51,320 bases of DNA from CAWJHE01 sp964614855 (GTDB lineage: Bacteria; Chloroflexota; Anaerolineae; Anaerolineales; UBA4823). Below the pieces are notes generated by a model. It did not search any database and had not been told where the DNA came from. It was given only the letters and a program-made list of their open reading frames with translations. A program made the translations under genes and the position numbers. The stretch lies in the NCBI GenBank assembly GCA_964614855.1, contig CAZTMX010000002.1, positions 1 to 51,320 on the forward strand, in the 5' to 3' direction. This document shows, piece after piece, positions 1 through 7,815 of this stretch. How positions within the stretch are numbered: the stretch's first letter is position 1; every line of letters begins with the position of its first letter.

Positions 1-240
1 CTGGTGCTGGCGTACGCCGTATCGGTGCACAAGGCGCAAGGCTCTGAATTCCCCGCCGTGGTGCTTCCTGTGGTCACCCAACATTATATGATGCTGCAGC
101 GGAACCTGTTGTACACTGCGGTCACCCGCGCCCGCAAGCTGTGCGTACTGGCAGGAAGCCGGCGGGCATTGGGGATTGCAGTGCGCAACAACCAGGTATC
201 CCGCCGGAATACAGCCTTGGATTGGCGTTTACAGCGCTAA
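1..240 (+). CDS. recD2: RecD2-type ATP-dependent DNA helicase, 3' end only
   Basis: Only the last 79 codons are present and the reading frame is open at the left window edge. The visible part is the C-terminal UvrD-like helicase core of superfamily 1B RecD-like enzymes. It carries the VHKAQGSEFPAVV block (motif V region) and the YTAVTRARK block (motif VI, with the arginine finger) near residues 8-45. RecD2 proteins are 5'-3' DNA helicases used in recombination and repair without RecBC. The ending ('LYTAVTRAR...ALGIAVRNN..RRNTALDWRL') matches the usual RecD2 C-terminus, so the gene ends normally with TAA. Another SF1B helicase with the same C-terminal domain is possible, but the match to RecD2 is close. 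The next gene converges on it with a 14-nt gap. Confidence 0.85.
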   Translation: MVLAYAVSVHKAQGSEFPAVVLPVVTQHYMMLQRNLLYTAVTRARKLCVLAGSRRALGIAVRNNQVSRRNTALDWRLQR

Positions 241-254
241 ATGTTCTAGAACGC

Positions 255-1106
255 TTATTGAAACGGGATGTAATCTGGGACGATTTTGATATCCTGGAGG
301 TACCAGTCCGCCTTTGGGTCGTAAGCGAATGGTTTGCCTTCTGCCAGGAATTGGATGGTAATCGTCTTTTCACTAAAGAGCGATAGAGGGATGGCAGTCA
401 ATTTCCATTCCTGGTTGCCGGTGTAATTGGCCATTAAGGACCACCTGCCTTCGGCGTTGATGCTGACGGTGGCATAGCGCGGGATGGTATATTTGTGCCA
501 AAACACCAGGTGCGGGTTTGTCCATGCGGGGTCGATCAGGATGGGCTCTCGGCTGGTGAGCACCAGGTTGATAATGCCGCTCTGCTCAAAGGTGTATTTG
601 TCGTCTCCTTTCCAGCAAACCTGGTCGGAAAAGTGGCAGCCGGAATTGATCTGTGCAAAGCGGGACATCTTCCAATTGGTGATCACAATTGTCTCGGCAG
701 GTGCAGTGGCCGCGGGTCCCGCGGCTTCAGCTGGCGAGGCTGGCGGAAGCACTTCGGGGGCTTGCATGGGTTCAGGTGGGGGAGTGGGCTCTACCGGCTG
801 CAGGGCTGCTATTTGCCCAGCGATGATTGTCTCCTGCGCCTGGATAGTGGCCTGTGCAAATTGCTGCTGCAGCAGGGCAATTTGCGCGGCAGTGGCTGCA
901 ACAGCGGCGCTCTGGGTAGATACCGACGCTGCGTTCATCTCTGCCATTGTGGCCTGAACAAACACCGCTTGTTGGGTTTCTTTTATTGCGGGGTCTTCGA
1001 CAACCGGGGAAGAGCAGCTATAGGCAGGCAGTATTGAGATGAAAAGGATGAGTACGGCGCGCCAAACAGGAATAAACCAGCCCGGGTTTTTTTCAAGCTT
1101 TTCCAT
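255..1106 (-). CDS. Putative secreted lipoprotein, function unknown
   Basis: 283 residues. The N-terminus is basic, followed by a hydrophobic stretch (about residues 14-29) ending in AYSC, a plausible lipobox with Cys31 as the lipidated residue. Next comes an Ala/Gln-rich, probably helical segment (about 45-105), a Pro/Glu/Ala-rich linker (about 105-140), and a compact C-terminal part rich in Trp and aromatic residues (about 145-283) that looks like a beta-rich extracellular domain. I recognise no catalytic motif. The start is supported by AAGGAT about 6 nt upstream. It follows two small membrane-protein genes on the same strand after a 129-nt gap and may share their transcript. A TATAAT-like box lies on the minus strand at 1178-1183. 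Confidence 0.6.
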   Translation of the reverse strand: MEKLEKNPGWFIPVWRAVLILFISILPAYSCSSPVVEDPAIKETQQAVFVQATMAEMNAASVSTQSAAVAATAAQIALLQQQFAQATIQAQETIIAGQIAALQPVEPTPPPEPMQAPEVLPPASPAEAAGPAATAPAETIVITNWKMSRFAQINSGCHFSDQVCWKGDDKYTFEQSGIINLVLTSREPILIDPAWTNPHLVFWHKYTIPRYATVSINAEGRWSLMANYTGNQEWKLTAIPLSLFSEKTITIQFLAEGKPFAYDPKADWYLQDIKIVPDYIPFQ

Positions 1107-1235
1107 GATCTTATCCTTTTTGTTACAAATAGCAGGTTATTGGATTATCAGTGAAGGTTATCACTAGATCTAAAAATATTATACATGAAGGGCTGTAAAA
1201 CTGTTCCAACCAATCCTGGTATTCTAGAGGATATT

Positions 1236-1661
1236 TTACGGCGCGCCGGGTGCGCTGGTGGATGATGGGTCTCCAGGGATTGGAGTGGCGGGGATGGATG
1301 TAGGAGAGCCTGGGAGGTTCTGTGTTTGTCCAAGATCCAATGCAAGTTGCCCCAGGGCAAGTGCGGTATCCGTTTGACTGCCTTCAGCCAGGGCGCGCTG
1401 CGCCTGTTCGGTCAGGGTACGGTATATATCCTCATCGTCCAGTAATTCCAGGCGCGCCCGCGCTCTGACGAGATCGTGATTGGCTGCGTAGGCAAGGGCA
1501 ATCATGGCGCGATATTGATCCTTATCCTGCTTCTGTAAAGCAGCAGGTGAAGTGTCGAAGTACTTCAGCGGCTGCACCCGGTATGCATAAACCAGACCTG
1601 CAACCAGACCGAGGATCAGACCAGTCATCAAATACCAGGACCCGCGCGAGGGCTCGTTCAT
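1236..1661 (-). CDS. Small single-pass membrane protein, paralogue of the upstream gene
   Basis: 141 residues. One membrane segment lies near residues 10-27 (LMTGLILGLVAGLVYAY). After it comes an exported helical region with a YRAMIALAYAANHDLVRARARL core, and a Pro/Thr/Ser tail. It resembles the 119-residue product encoded immediately upstream: the same Gly-rich membrane helix ending in Tyr, then a Pro-x(n)-L-x-x-x-x-x-Y-R-x-x-I/V-x-x-A-x-A block. The start codon overlaps the upstream stop as ATGA (1658-1661), indicating translational coupling and so perhaps a hetero-oligomer. I recognise no named family. The helical repeat could be a degenerate TPR-like hairpin; that is inference. Confidence 0.6.
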   Translation of the reverse strand: MNEPSRGSWYLMTGLILGLVAGLVYAYRVQPLKYFDTSPAALQKQDKDQYRAMIALAYAANHDLVRARARLELLDDEDIYRTLTEQAQRALAEGSQTDTALALGQLALDLGQTQNLPGSPTSIPATPIPGDPSSTSAPGAP

Positions 1662-2017
1662 GGTGTGGGCGCTTCCTGCGCAAATGATTGCGCCTGTAAC
1701 GCAGTCAGTAGCGCCTGCATTAATTCCAGATCAGCATCGGTATAACCGATCTCCTGGGCAAAAATCAAGGCTTGCAAGGTTAGTTCTAGAGGGGGAGTTC
1801 TATCAAAAACAGCCAGATGCTGGATCGTTTGCTCCAGATTGTTGTTAACGGAGAATGCCTCCGCCGCCATCAGCACATAGTCCGTGCGATAGTCAATGCG
1901 TAGGGTCTCGGGTGATAAATCCTGGCTAGTGCTGGGGTTTAACCACCAGCCGTAAAGTAAACCGGCGCCAATTCCCAGACCGATGGCTAAGATGAAACCA
2001 ATCCAGCGTTTAATCAT
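1658..2017 (-). CDS. Small single-pass membrane protein, first gene of a coupled pair
   Basis: 119 residues with a membrane helix at about 5-25 (WIGFILAIGLGIGAGLLYGWW) and a soluble alpha-helical remainder containing the motif YRTDYVLMAAEAFSVNNNLEQ. Its layout and motif match the next gene (1236-1661), with which it overlaps by ATGA, so the two look like a tandem duplication. There is no Shine-Dalgarno sequence. A promoter (TTGCCC, 17 nt, CATAAT) ends 6 nt before the ATG, so the mRNA is probably leaderless. Function is unknown. The membrane anchor and downstream lipoprotein point to the cell envelope. Confidence 0.6.
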   Translation of the reverse strand: MIKRWIGFILAIGLGIGAGLLYGWWLNPSTSQDLSPETLRIDYRTDYVLMAAEAFSVNNNLEQTIQHLAVFDRTPPLELTLQALIFAQEIGYTDADLELMQALLTALQAQSFAQEAPTP

Positions 2018-2023
2018 GTGCGT

Positions 2024-2052
2024 ATTATGGCACAGAGTACCTCAGTGGGCAA
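2024..2052 (-). promoter_or_regulatory. Promoter for the small membrane-protein pair
   Basis: On the minus strand, TTGCCC (2047-2052) and CATAAT (2024-2029) are separated by exactly 17 nt. The -10 box is preceded by TGC, giving an extended -10. Only 6 nt separate the -10 box from the ATG at 2017, so transcription should begin at or next to the start codon. Confidence 0.55.
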
Positions 2053-2091
2053 GGGAAAGAAGCCATTGAACGGATTAAGAGAAAAAATCGT

Positions 2092-2110
2092 ACAAACCAG
2101 ATTGGTTTGT
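2092..2110. promoter_or_regulatory. Operator-like dyad upstream of spoVS
   Basis: ACAAACC and GGTTTGT form a perfect 7-bp inverted repeat with a 5-nt centre (AGATT). It sits 14 nt upstream of the -35 box of the spoVS promoter, a usual position for a dimeric regulator. The regulator is unknown and is not obvious in this window. Confidence 0.4.
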
Positions 2111-2124
2111 CCAAATATTGATGC

Positions 2125-2153
2125 TTGATTGTCAACAAAAAATCCTGTAGAAT
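2125..2153 (+). promoter_or_regulatory. spoVS promoter
   Basis: TTGATT (2125-2130), 17-nt spacer, TAGAAT (2148-2153). This predicts a start near 2160 and a roughly 60-nt leader ending in the strong Shine-Dalgarno AGGGAGGG at 2205-2212. Confidence 0.6.
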
Positions 2154-2219
2154 CATTATAGAGAGCCTGCATTACCCTCTCAAATCATAGTCCTGTTTCT
2201 TGCCAGGGAGGGACCGAAT

Positions 2220-2480
2220 ATGAACGTCATTAAAGTCTCAGGTACTTCACGTACCTCCGCTGTGGCAGGCGCCATCGCTGGAGTCTTCCGTGAAAACAAG
2301 CGTGCTGAGGTTCAGGCCATTGGTGCAATTGCGGTGAACCAGGCTGTAAAAGCCCTGGCCCTGGCCAAAGGCTATCTGAAGGAAGATGGTTACGAAATTA
2401 TCTTTACTCCAGAATTTGTTGACGTAGAAATTGACGATAAAGTCCGCACTGCGATTAAATTTATTGTCGAAGCGCGCTAA
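2220..2480 (+). CDS. spoVS: Stage V sporulation protein S family protein
   Basis: 86 residues, the full family length and strongly conserved (VIKVSGTSRTSAVAGAIAG at the N-terminus, GAIAVNQAVKALALAKGYL in the middle). SpoVS proteins have an Alba-like fold and are thought to bind nucleic acid. In Bacillus they affect late sporulation and septation, but the family is widespread in non-sporulating phyla. No other sporulation gene occurs in this window, so a role in sporulation should not be assumed. The gene is monocistronic: it has its own promoter, a strong ribosome site 7 nt before ATG, and a long terminator downstream. Confidence 0.93.
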   Translation: MNVIKVSGTSRTSAVAGAIAGVFRENKRAEVQAIGAIAVNQAVKALALAKGYLKEDGYEIIFTPEFVDVEIDDKVRTAIKFIVEAR

Positions 2481-2503
2481 ACAAAACCCGTAAGAACGGT
2501 TAG

Positions 2504-2582
2504 AATAACAACAAAGAGGCTGGTTGGGCTGGGTGGATCTTTGTGTCTCACCGGCGCGAGCCGTCTTTTGTTGTTATTTTTT
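2504..2582 (+). terminator. Long-stem terminator after spoVS
   Basis: AATAACAACAAA (2504-2515) pairs perfectly with TTTGTTGTTATT (2567-2578). The stem can be extended inwards by AGA/TCT and GGCT/AGCC with a bulge. The T-tract runs to 2582. The enclosed loop of about 45 nt can form a further small hairpin (GGTG/CACC). This is an unusually large composite terminator. The ribosome site of the next gene starts just after it. Confidence 0.75.
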
Positions 2583-2602
2583 AAGCGAGGATCCTTTTCA
2601 AT

Positions 2603-3448
2603 TTGAAATTTCGACTGAAATATCTCCAACTACTTATAACGATTGTCCTATCTGGCGCTGTCTTTTGTCTGGCTTTCCTGACCAGCCAACCTGCGGCGGC
2701 TTCGCCACTTCAAAGAGGATCTGAGCCAAATACCTTGCTGTGTCTGAAAAGCAAGGGCCGGATGGTGCTGGCGAGCCTGGATAGCGACCTTTTACCCTTG
2801 CCGGTGGATTACCGGGTGTATCTGCCGCCCTGTTACGACCATCAAACAAGGCGCAGGTATCCGGTTCTGTTTTTGATCCATGGGCAAAGTTATGCAGATG
2901 ATCAATGGGACCGCCTGGGGGCAGACGAGATGCTGGATGAGCTTATTGCCAGGGGCGAAGTCTCTCCGTTTATCATTGTTATGCCGCGCGATAGGTACGG
3001 CGGCCAACCCTCGGAGAATAACTTTGCCAGGGTGGTGATGGAAGAACTGCTGCCTTTGCTTGAACAGGAATACCGGTTGATGAAGGGGAGAGAATATCGC
3101 GCCGTCGGAGGGTTATCGCGCGGGGCAGGTTGGGCAGTTCACCTGGCTACAGTGTACTGGCAGGAATTTTCGATCCTGGGTGCTCACAGCCCGGCAGTGT
3201 TTTTTGACGATGCACAAAAAATGCGAGATACCCTGGATGCCATCCCCGCGGGTATGAAGCCAAGGGCTTATGTTGATATTGGGGAGCGGGACCGCCCGGA
3301 GATCCTCGAATCCGCTTATTGGCTTGCCCAGGTATTGGACGAAAAGGATATCCCGCACCAATGGCGTCTTTTTACCGGCTATCATTCCGAGAACTACTGG
3401 TCATCGCATATGAAACAGTATTTGCGCTGGTACGCAGAGAACTGGTAG
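2603..3448 (+). CDS. Secreted alpha/beta-hydrolase, putative esterase (esterase D-like family)
   Basis: 281 residues. A signal peptide covers about residues 1-34 (basic start, hydrophobic core LLITIVLSGAVFCLAFL, then AAASP). The rest fits the 'putative esterase' family that includes Fes, esterase D and feruloyl esterases. Visible features are a strand-turn FLIHGQS (oxyanion region, about 90-96), the nucleophile elbow GGLSRG with Ser172, a candidate acid in the DIGERDRPE segment, and a late His in FTGYHSENYW. The substrate is unknown; a secreted carboxylesterase acting on acylated polysaccharides would be typical. The start is TTG, chosen because GAGGA lies 11 nt upstream and the signal peptide begins there. 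No in-frame ATG precedes the mature domain. Confidence 0.8.
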   Translation: MKFRLKYLQLLITIVLSGAVFCLAFLTSQPAAASPLQRGSEPNTLLCLKSKGRMVLASLDSDLLPLPVDYRVYLPPCYDHQTRRRYPVLFLIHGQSYADDQWDRLGADEMLDELIARGEVSPFIIVMPRDRYGGQPSENNFARVVMEELLPLLEQEYRLMKGREYRAVGGLSRGAGWAVHLATVYWQEFSILGAHSPAVFFDDAQKMRDTLDAIPAGMKPRAYVDIGERDRPEILESAYWLAQVLDEKDIPHQWRLFTGYHSENYWSSHMKQYLRWYAENW

Positions 3449-3459
3449 CCAGGAGTTGA

Positions 3460-3468
3460 TGATATAAT
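3460..3468 (+). promoter_or_regulatory. Extended -10 promoter for gatC
   Basis: TGA followed by TATAAT (3463-3468) forms an extended -10 element without a clear -35 box. It ends 6 nt before the gatC ATG, which would give a leaderless mRNA. An AGGAG lies further upstream at 3451-3455, too far from the ATG to serve it. Confidence 0.45.
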
Positions 3469-3474
3469 CAGTGG

Positions 3475-3762
3475 ATGATTTTAAGCCTGGAAGAAGTCGA
3501 ACATATTGCCGAGTTGGCGCGCTTGCAGCTTAACCAGGAAGAGAAAGAGCTCTACCGCGGTCAATTATCCGCAATACTTGAGTACGCAGCTCATCTGCAG
3601 CGTCTGGATACCGCTGAAATCCCCCCTACGTCCAGCGTTTTGATATTAGAAGGTACACTTCGTGCCGATGAAGTGCGCCAGGGTTTATCCCGAGACGAAG
3701 TATTGCGAAATGCGCCTTTGACTGAAAAAGGGCAATTTCGTGTCCCCCCGGTTCTGGAGTGA
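3475..3762 (+). CDS. gatC: Asp-tRNA(Asn)/Glu-tRNA(Gln) amidotransferase subunit C
   Basis: 95 residues, the usual GatC length. It has the family pattern: HIAELARLQLNQEE at the N-terminus, a middle helix LSAILEYAAHLQRLDT, then P-T-S, and the ending LRADEV....LRNAPLTEKGQFRVPPVLE. GatC wraps around and stabilises GatA in the GatCAB complex, which amidates misacylated Glu-tRNA(Gln) and/or Asp-tRNA(Asn) in the cytoplasm. gatA follows after 81 nt; gatB lies further on at 7816, past two unrelated genes. An extended -10 box abuts the start codon. Confidence 0.95.
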   Translation: MILSLEEVEHIAELARLQLNQEEKELYRGQLSAILEYAAHLQRLDTAEIPPTSSVLILEGTLRADEVRQGLSRDEVLRNAPLTEKGQFRVPPVLE

Positions 3763-3843
3763 GGTGTGGTGAATAACCAGGATTTAAAAATCCCTGCAAT
3801 GATCACGCGCCTGTCGGATCAATCGAGAAGACTGAACTGAGCC

Positions 3844-5328
3844 ATGCAGAACCTGACTGAACTATCTGTAATCCAAATCATCCTCTCGCTGCGCGCTGGT
3901 GATTTCTCCAGCAGCGAGTTGACACAGGCTTATCTCCATCGCATTGGTACACTGGATAAAGACCTGCATGCATTTCTCACCATCACCCCAGAATTAGCCC
4001 TGGCACAGGCAGAGCGAGCAGATCGCCTGCTCCTTTCCTGGCGCAAAAACCCGCAGCAGGAACTCTCGCCGTTGACTGGTATTCCGCTGGCAATAAAGGA
4101 TGTGTTGTGTGTGCAAAGCGTACGCTGCACCTGCGGGTCTCGAATTTTGGAAAATTTTGTCCCGCCGTATAACGCCACAGTAGTTGAGAAATTATTGGCT
4201 GCAGGAATGGTTGTGTTGGGGAAAACCAATACCGATGAATTTGCTATGGGTTCATCCACAGAAAACTCGGCTTACGGAGCAACACGCAACCCATGGGATT
4301 TTTCTCGTGTGCCGGGCGGTTCCAGCGGCGGCAGTGCAGCCGCGGTGGCAGCGCAATTGGCCCCGCTGGCTTTGGGTTCAGATACCGGTGGAAGCGTGCG
4401 CCAACCGGCCGCCTTCTGCGGTGTAACCGGGTTAAAACCCACCTATGGGCGCGTATCCCGTTTTGGTCTGATCGCCTACGGCTCATCGCTGGATGTGGTG
4501 GGTGTATTCGCTCCTGCTGCCCAGGACCTGGCGCCGGCTTTTTGCCAGTTCGCAGGGCACGATCCACTTGATGCAACCACTTTAGATTTGCCCGTTCCTG
4601 ATATTCGCCTGGATAATTCAACAAAAATGGATTTCAGTGGCTTGCGCCTGGGTGTACCGGAAGAATACTTTATCGAAGGCATCCAACCGGAGGTTGAAAG
4701 CGCGGTGCGAGAAGCCATCCAAACTTTTGTGGCCCTGGGTGCGCAGATCGTCCCCATTTCTCTCCCGCATACAGAATACGCACTACCGGTGTATTACATC
4801 ATCGCCCCTGCGGAAGCTTCGGCAAACCTGGCGCGTTTTGACGGCATCCGCTATGGTCCACGCGAAAACGGGGAGAGCCTGTGGGAGGTTTTCAAACACA
4901 CCCGCGGAGCACGCTTTGGCGCGGAGGTAAAGCGGCGTATTATGTTGGGGACTTATGCGCTTTCTGCCGGGTATTACGACGCCTATTATGGGCAGGCGCA
5001 AAAAGTGCGCACTTTGATCAAGCAGGATTTTATGCAGGCTTTTGAAGGCGTGGATGTCATCGCCGCCCCGGTTGCCCCCACCACAGCTTTCCGCATCGGT
5101 GAGCACAGCAATGATCCCCTGGCGATGTACCTTGAAGATATCTTTACTCTCCCGGCAAACCTGGCCGGTGTACCGGGGATTTCATTTCCTGTCGGTGCGG
5201 ATCAAAAAGGCTTGCCGATTGGAATGCAGTTAATGGCGCCGCATTTCAGGGAAGATCTCTTGCTGCACACAGCGCATGGTTTTCAGCAGGCAACCGATTG
5301 GCATACCCGTCGCCCGCACCTCATTTGA
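3844..5328 (+). CDS. gatA: Asp-tRNA(Asn)/Glu-tRNA(Gln) amidotransferase subunit A
   Basis: 494 residues, the normal length. It is the glutaminase subunit of GatCAB and an amidase-signature enzyme with a Ser-cisSer-Lys triad. Here the triad reads as Lys85 (PLAIKDV), Ser160 (PGGSSGGS) and Ser184 (TGGSVRQPA), at the spacing expected from characterised GatA. The ammonia released is channelled to GatB. The DTGGSVRQPAAFCGVTGLKP block is the canonical signature. The C-terminus (FTLPANLAGVPGISFPVG) is also typical. It follows gatC on the same strand and is probably cotranscribed. Confidence 0.96.
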   Translation: MQNLTELSVIQIILSLRAGDFSSSELTQAYLHRIGTLDKDLHAFLTITPELALAQAERADRLLLSWRKNPQQELSPLTGIPLAIKDVLCVQSVRCTCGSRILENFVPPYNATVVEKLLAAGMVVLGKTNTDEFAMGSSTENSAYGATRNPWDFSRVPGGSSGGSAAAVAAQLAPLALGSDTGGSVRQPAAFCGVTGLKPTYGRVSRFGLIAYGSSLDVVGVFAPAAQDLAPAFCQFAGHDPLDATTLDLPVPDIRLDNSTKMDFSGLRLGVPEEYFIEGIQPEVESAVREAIQTFVALGAQIVPISLPHTEYALPVYYIIAPAEASANLARFDGIRYGPRENGESLWEVFKHTRGARFGAEVKRRIMLGTYALSAGYYDAYYGQAQKVRTLIKQDFMQAFEGVDVIAAPVAPTTAFRIGEHSNDPLAMYLEDIFTLPANLAGVPGISFPVGADQKGLPIGMQLMAPHFREDLLLHTAHGFQQATDWHTRRPHLI

Positions 5329-5590
5329 TACACACTGTTCTTTTTTCATTTCTAAGCAATGATATTGCCCGCATCTCAAATTTCGCCTGGAGATAACGAC
5401 GGCTTCTTGGCTTGCGATTGTTAGCACATGATGTCTCTCCGGCATGACCGGATTGCATGTGATTCTCACGCACTGGCAGAAGCTGCGGTAAATATGGGGC
5501 AGGCTTTTACAGAGCCGATGTCAGCCGGTGCGACATATCAGTTATAATTACGAAAATCGAAAGCCTAAAATGAAACTGGGGAGTTTATCC

Positions 5591-6604
5591 ATGAGCAAAT
5601 CCAAGCTAAACGTTGTCATCCCGATGGCTGGTCTGGGTACACGTTTGCGCCCGCAAACCTGGAGCAAACCCAAACAATTGATCAGCGTGGCAGGGAAATC
5701 TGTACTGGATCATGTATTGGATACGCTTTCCTCCTTGCCGAACCCGGAACAGGTGGAGCTAATCAATATTGTCGGGTATCTTGGCGATCAGATTGAGGAG
5801 CATATCCGATTTCATTACCCCGACATGGCAACGCGGTTTGTGGTGCAGGAAAACCCGTGCGGCCAATCACACGCCATCAAACTGGCTGAGCAATTTCTGG
5901 ATGGGCCTCTGCTGATCCTTTTTGCGGATACTTTGATCAAAACAGATCTGACATTCCTGGAAAACGAGCCAGCCGAGGCTGTCGCCTGGGTAAAACCTGT
6001 GCCAGACCCGCGTCGATTTGGGGTTGCAGATGTGGATAAAGACGGCTGGGTTACACGCCTGGTTGAAAAGCCGCAAGAGCTTACCAATAACCTGGTTTTG
6101 GTTGGTTGTTATTATTTTAAAGAAGCCAGGGATTTGATTTCAGCCATTGATGAGCAAATCAAAAGAGAGATGCAATTGAAGGGTGAGTTCTACCTTGCAG
6201 ATGCGGTGAATATCATGTTGGAGCGCGGGTTAAGAATGCGCACACAGACTGTCGATGTCTGGCTGGATGCCGGTACACCAGAAGCGCTCTTGGAGACGAA
6301 CCGTTATTTACTGGAAGCAGGCAAAGACAACAGCATCGAAGCCCGCCAACGCGAAAGCCTGGTTGTGTTTCCACCTGTGTATATCCACCCCAGCGCCGAG
6401 GTGCGCGGGTCGATTATCGGCCCCAATGTATCGATAGGCGCGGGGTGTGTGGTTGAAAATTCGATCATCACCGAATCCATCTTAGAGGATGAAGCACGTG
6501 CCACGAATGTAATCCTGGAATCATCCCTGGTGGGGCGCAGGGCAGTTCTGTTTCGCCGTACTGCAATCATCAATGCCGGTGACAACACCGAAGTCATGTT
6601 ATAA
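5591..6604 (+). CDS. Sugar-1-phosphate nucleotidyltransferase
   Basis: 337 residues from the chosen ATG; GGGGAG 8 nt upstream supports this start over in-frame starts at 5528 and 5570. The N-terminal Rossmann-like nucleotidyltransferase domain (about 1-240) begins with VVIPMAGLGTRLRPQTWSKPK, the NTP-binding signature of RmlA/GlmU-type enzymes, and contains FADTLI and VEKPQE. The C-terminal part (about 265-337) has hexapeptide-like repeats (VYIHPSAEVRGSIIGPNVSIGAG), predicting a short left-handed beta-helix. It probably makes an NDP-sugar (UDP- or dTDP-glucose type) for envelope glycans. Which sugar is used cannot be read from the sequence. It lies between gatA and an aminotransferase. A TATAAT box is at 5543-5548. 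Confidence 0.85.
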   Translation: MSKSKLNVVIPMAGLGTRLRPQTWSKPKQLISVAGKSVLDHVLDTLSSLPNPEQVELINIVGYLGDQIEEHIRFHYPDMATRFVVQENPCGQSHAIKLAEQFLDGPLLILFADTLIKTDLTFLENEPAEAVAWVKPVPDPRRFGVADVDKDGWVTRLVEKPQELTNNLVLVGCYYFKEARDLISAIDEQIKREMQLKGEFYLADAVNIMLERGLRMRTQTVDVWLDAGTPEALLETNRYLLEAGKDNSIEARQRESLVVFPPVYIHPSAEVRGSIIGPNVSIGAGCVVENSIITESILEDEARATNVILESSLVGRRAVLFRRTAIINAGDNTEVML

Positions 6605-6642
6605 AACCAATAGGGTCCAAACCAAAAGGAAAGGAAAATTGC

Positions 6643-7806
6643 ATGAGAAATACATACCTCGCCGATAAGATTGTCACGCTCAAGCCATCTGGAATTCGAA
6701 AATTTTTTGATATTGTGGCTACCATGAAAGATGTCATCTCGCTGGGGATTGGGGAACCGGATTTCACCACGCCCGATCCGATCCTCCAGGCAGGCATCCG
6801 GTCTCTCCAATCGGGCGATACCCATTACACATCGAATGCCGGTCGCATTGAACTGCGTGAAGAACTGGCCAGGCACCTGGAGCGCCTGTATGGGGTTGCA
6901 TACAATCCTGTTTCAGAACTTGTGATTACAGTGGGTGTATCCGAAGCATTGTACTTGATCATGACAGCTATCCTTAACCCGGGCGAGGAGGTTATCATCC
7001 CCACCCCATGCTTTGTTTCCTACCAGGCAGAGGTGATCCTGGCTGGCGGTGCTGCGGTTGAAGTCCCCTGCCGGGTGGAGGATAATTTCCAACCCAATTT
7101 GGAAGCCATTGCAGCTGCCGTTACCCCGCGCACAAAAGCCATTCTGATCGGTTATCCCAACAACCCGACGGGTGCGGTTGCTTCGCGCGAAGTTTTGCTG
7201 GGAATTTTGCAGATTGCTGAAAAACACGATCTGATTGTTATTTCCGATGAAATTTACGACCGCCTGGTATATGGTTTGCCGCATGTCTGTTTTGCTGCTT
7301 TGCCCGGCGCGAGAGAGCGTACCATCACCCTTGGCGGGTTCTCAAAAGATTATGCCATGACCGGTTGGCGCGTGGGGTATGCCGCAGGTCCAGCTCCCAT
7401 CATGAAAGGAATGGTCGGCATCCACCAGTTCACCATTATGTCTGCCCCCACGCCTTCCCAGGCGGCTGCTTTAGCTGCGCTGCAACTGGGTGAAACCCAT
7501 GTCCAGGAGATGGTGGATGAATACGACCGCCGCCGCAAACTCATCGTCAATGGGTTCAACCGGCTGGGGTTGCCCACCTTTGAGCCATTGGGTGCTTTTT
7601 ATGCCTTTCCAAATATATCCGTCACCGGGATGGATGACGAGACCTTTGCTCAGAAGCTTTTGGAGGAAGAACGTGTGGCAGTTGTCCCAGGTTCCGCTTT
7701 TGGCCTGGGCGGTGAAGGCTATGTGCGCTGCTCCTACGCAACCGCTTACGAAAAAATCGAGGAAGCCCTGCGGCGCATGGAAAACTTCATGCACCGTCAC
7801 GGCTAG
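6643..7806 (+). CDS. PLP-dependent class I/II aminotransferase
   Basis: 387 residues, full length. Fold-type I aminotransferase of the aspartate/aromatic/alanine group (Iγ-like, as in Bacillus PatA). Landmarks: GIGEPDFTTPDPI near 35-47, the PNNPTGAV motif near 172-179, SDEIYDRLVY near 201-210 (Asp contacting the pyridine nitrogen), and the Schiff-base Lys235 in GGFSKDYAMTGWRVGY. An Arg near the C-terminus (YVRCSYAT) is positioned to hold the substrate carboxylate. Donor and acceptor are not determined. AAAGGAAA upstream of ATG supports the start. gatB follows after 9 nt, so the two are probably cotranscribed. Confidence 0.9.
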   Translation: MRNTYLADKIVTLKPSGIRKFFDIVATMKDVISLGIGEPDFTTPDPILQAGIRSLQSGDTHYTSNAGRIELREELARHLERLYGVAYNPVSELVITVGVSEALYLIMTAILNPGEEVIIPTPCFVSYQAEVILAGGAAVEVPCRVEDNFQPNLEAIAAAVTPRTKAILIGYPNNPTGAVASREVLLGILQIAEKHDLIVISDEIYDRLVYGLPHVCFAALPGARERTITLGGFSKDYAMTGWRVGYAAGPAPIMKGMVGIHQFTIMSAPTPSQAAALAALQLGETHVQEMVDEYDRRRKLIVNGFNRLGLPTFEPLGAFYAFPNISVTGMDDETFAQKLLEEERVAVVPGSAFGLGGEGYVRCSYATAYEKIEEALRRMENFMHRHG

Positions 7807-7815
7807 GATTTATTA

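Noticed and set aside
2220..2480. Evidence that the organism forms spores
   Set aside because: SpoVS alone is widespread in non-spore-formers and nothing else in the window relates to sporulation.
5329..5590. Gene or RNA in the 262-nt gap after gatA
   Set aside because: The minus-strand frame at 5230-5469 is without motif and overlaps gatA. Apart from the TATAAT at 5543 and GGGGAG at 5577 I see nothing convincing.
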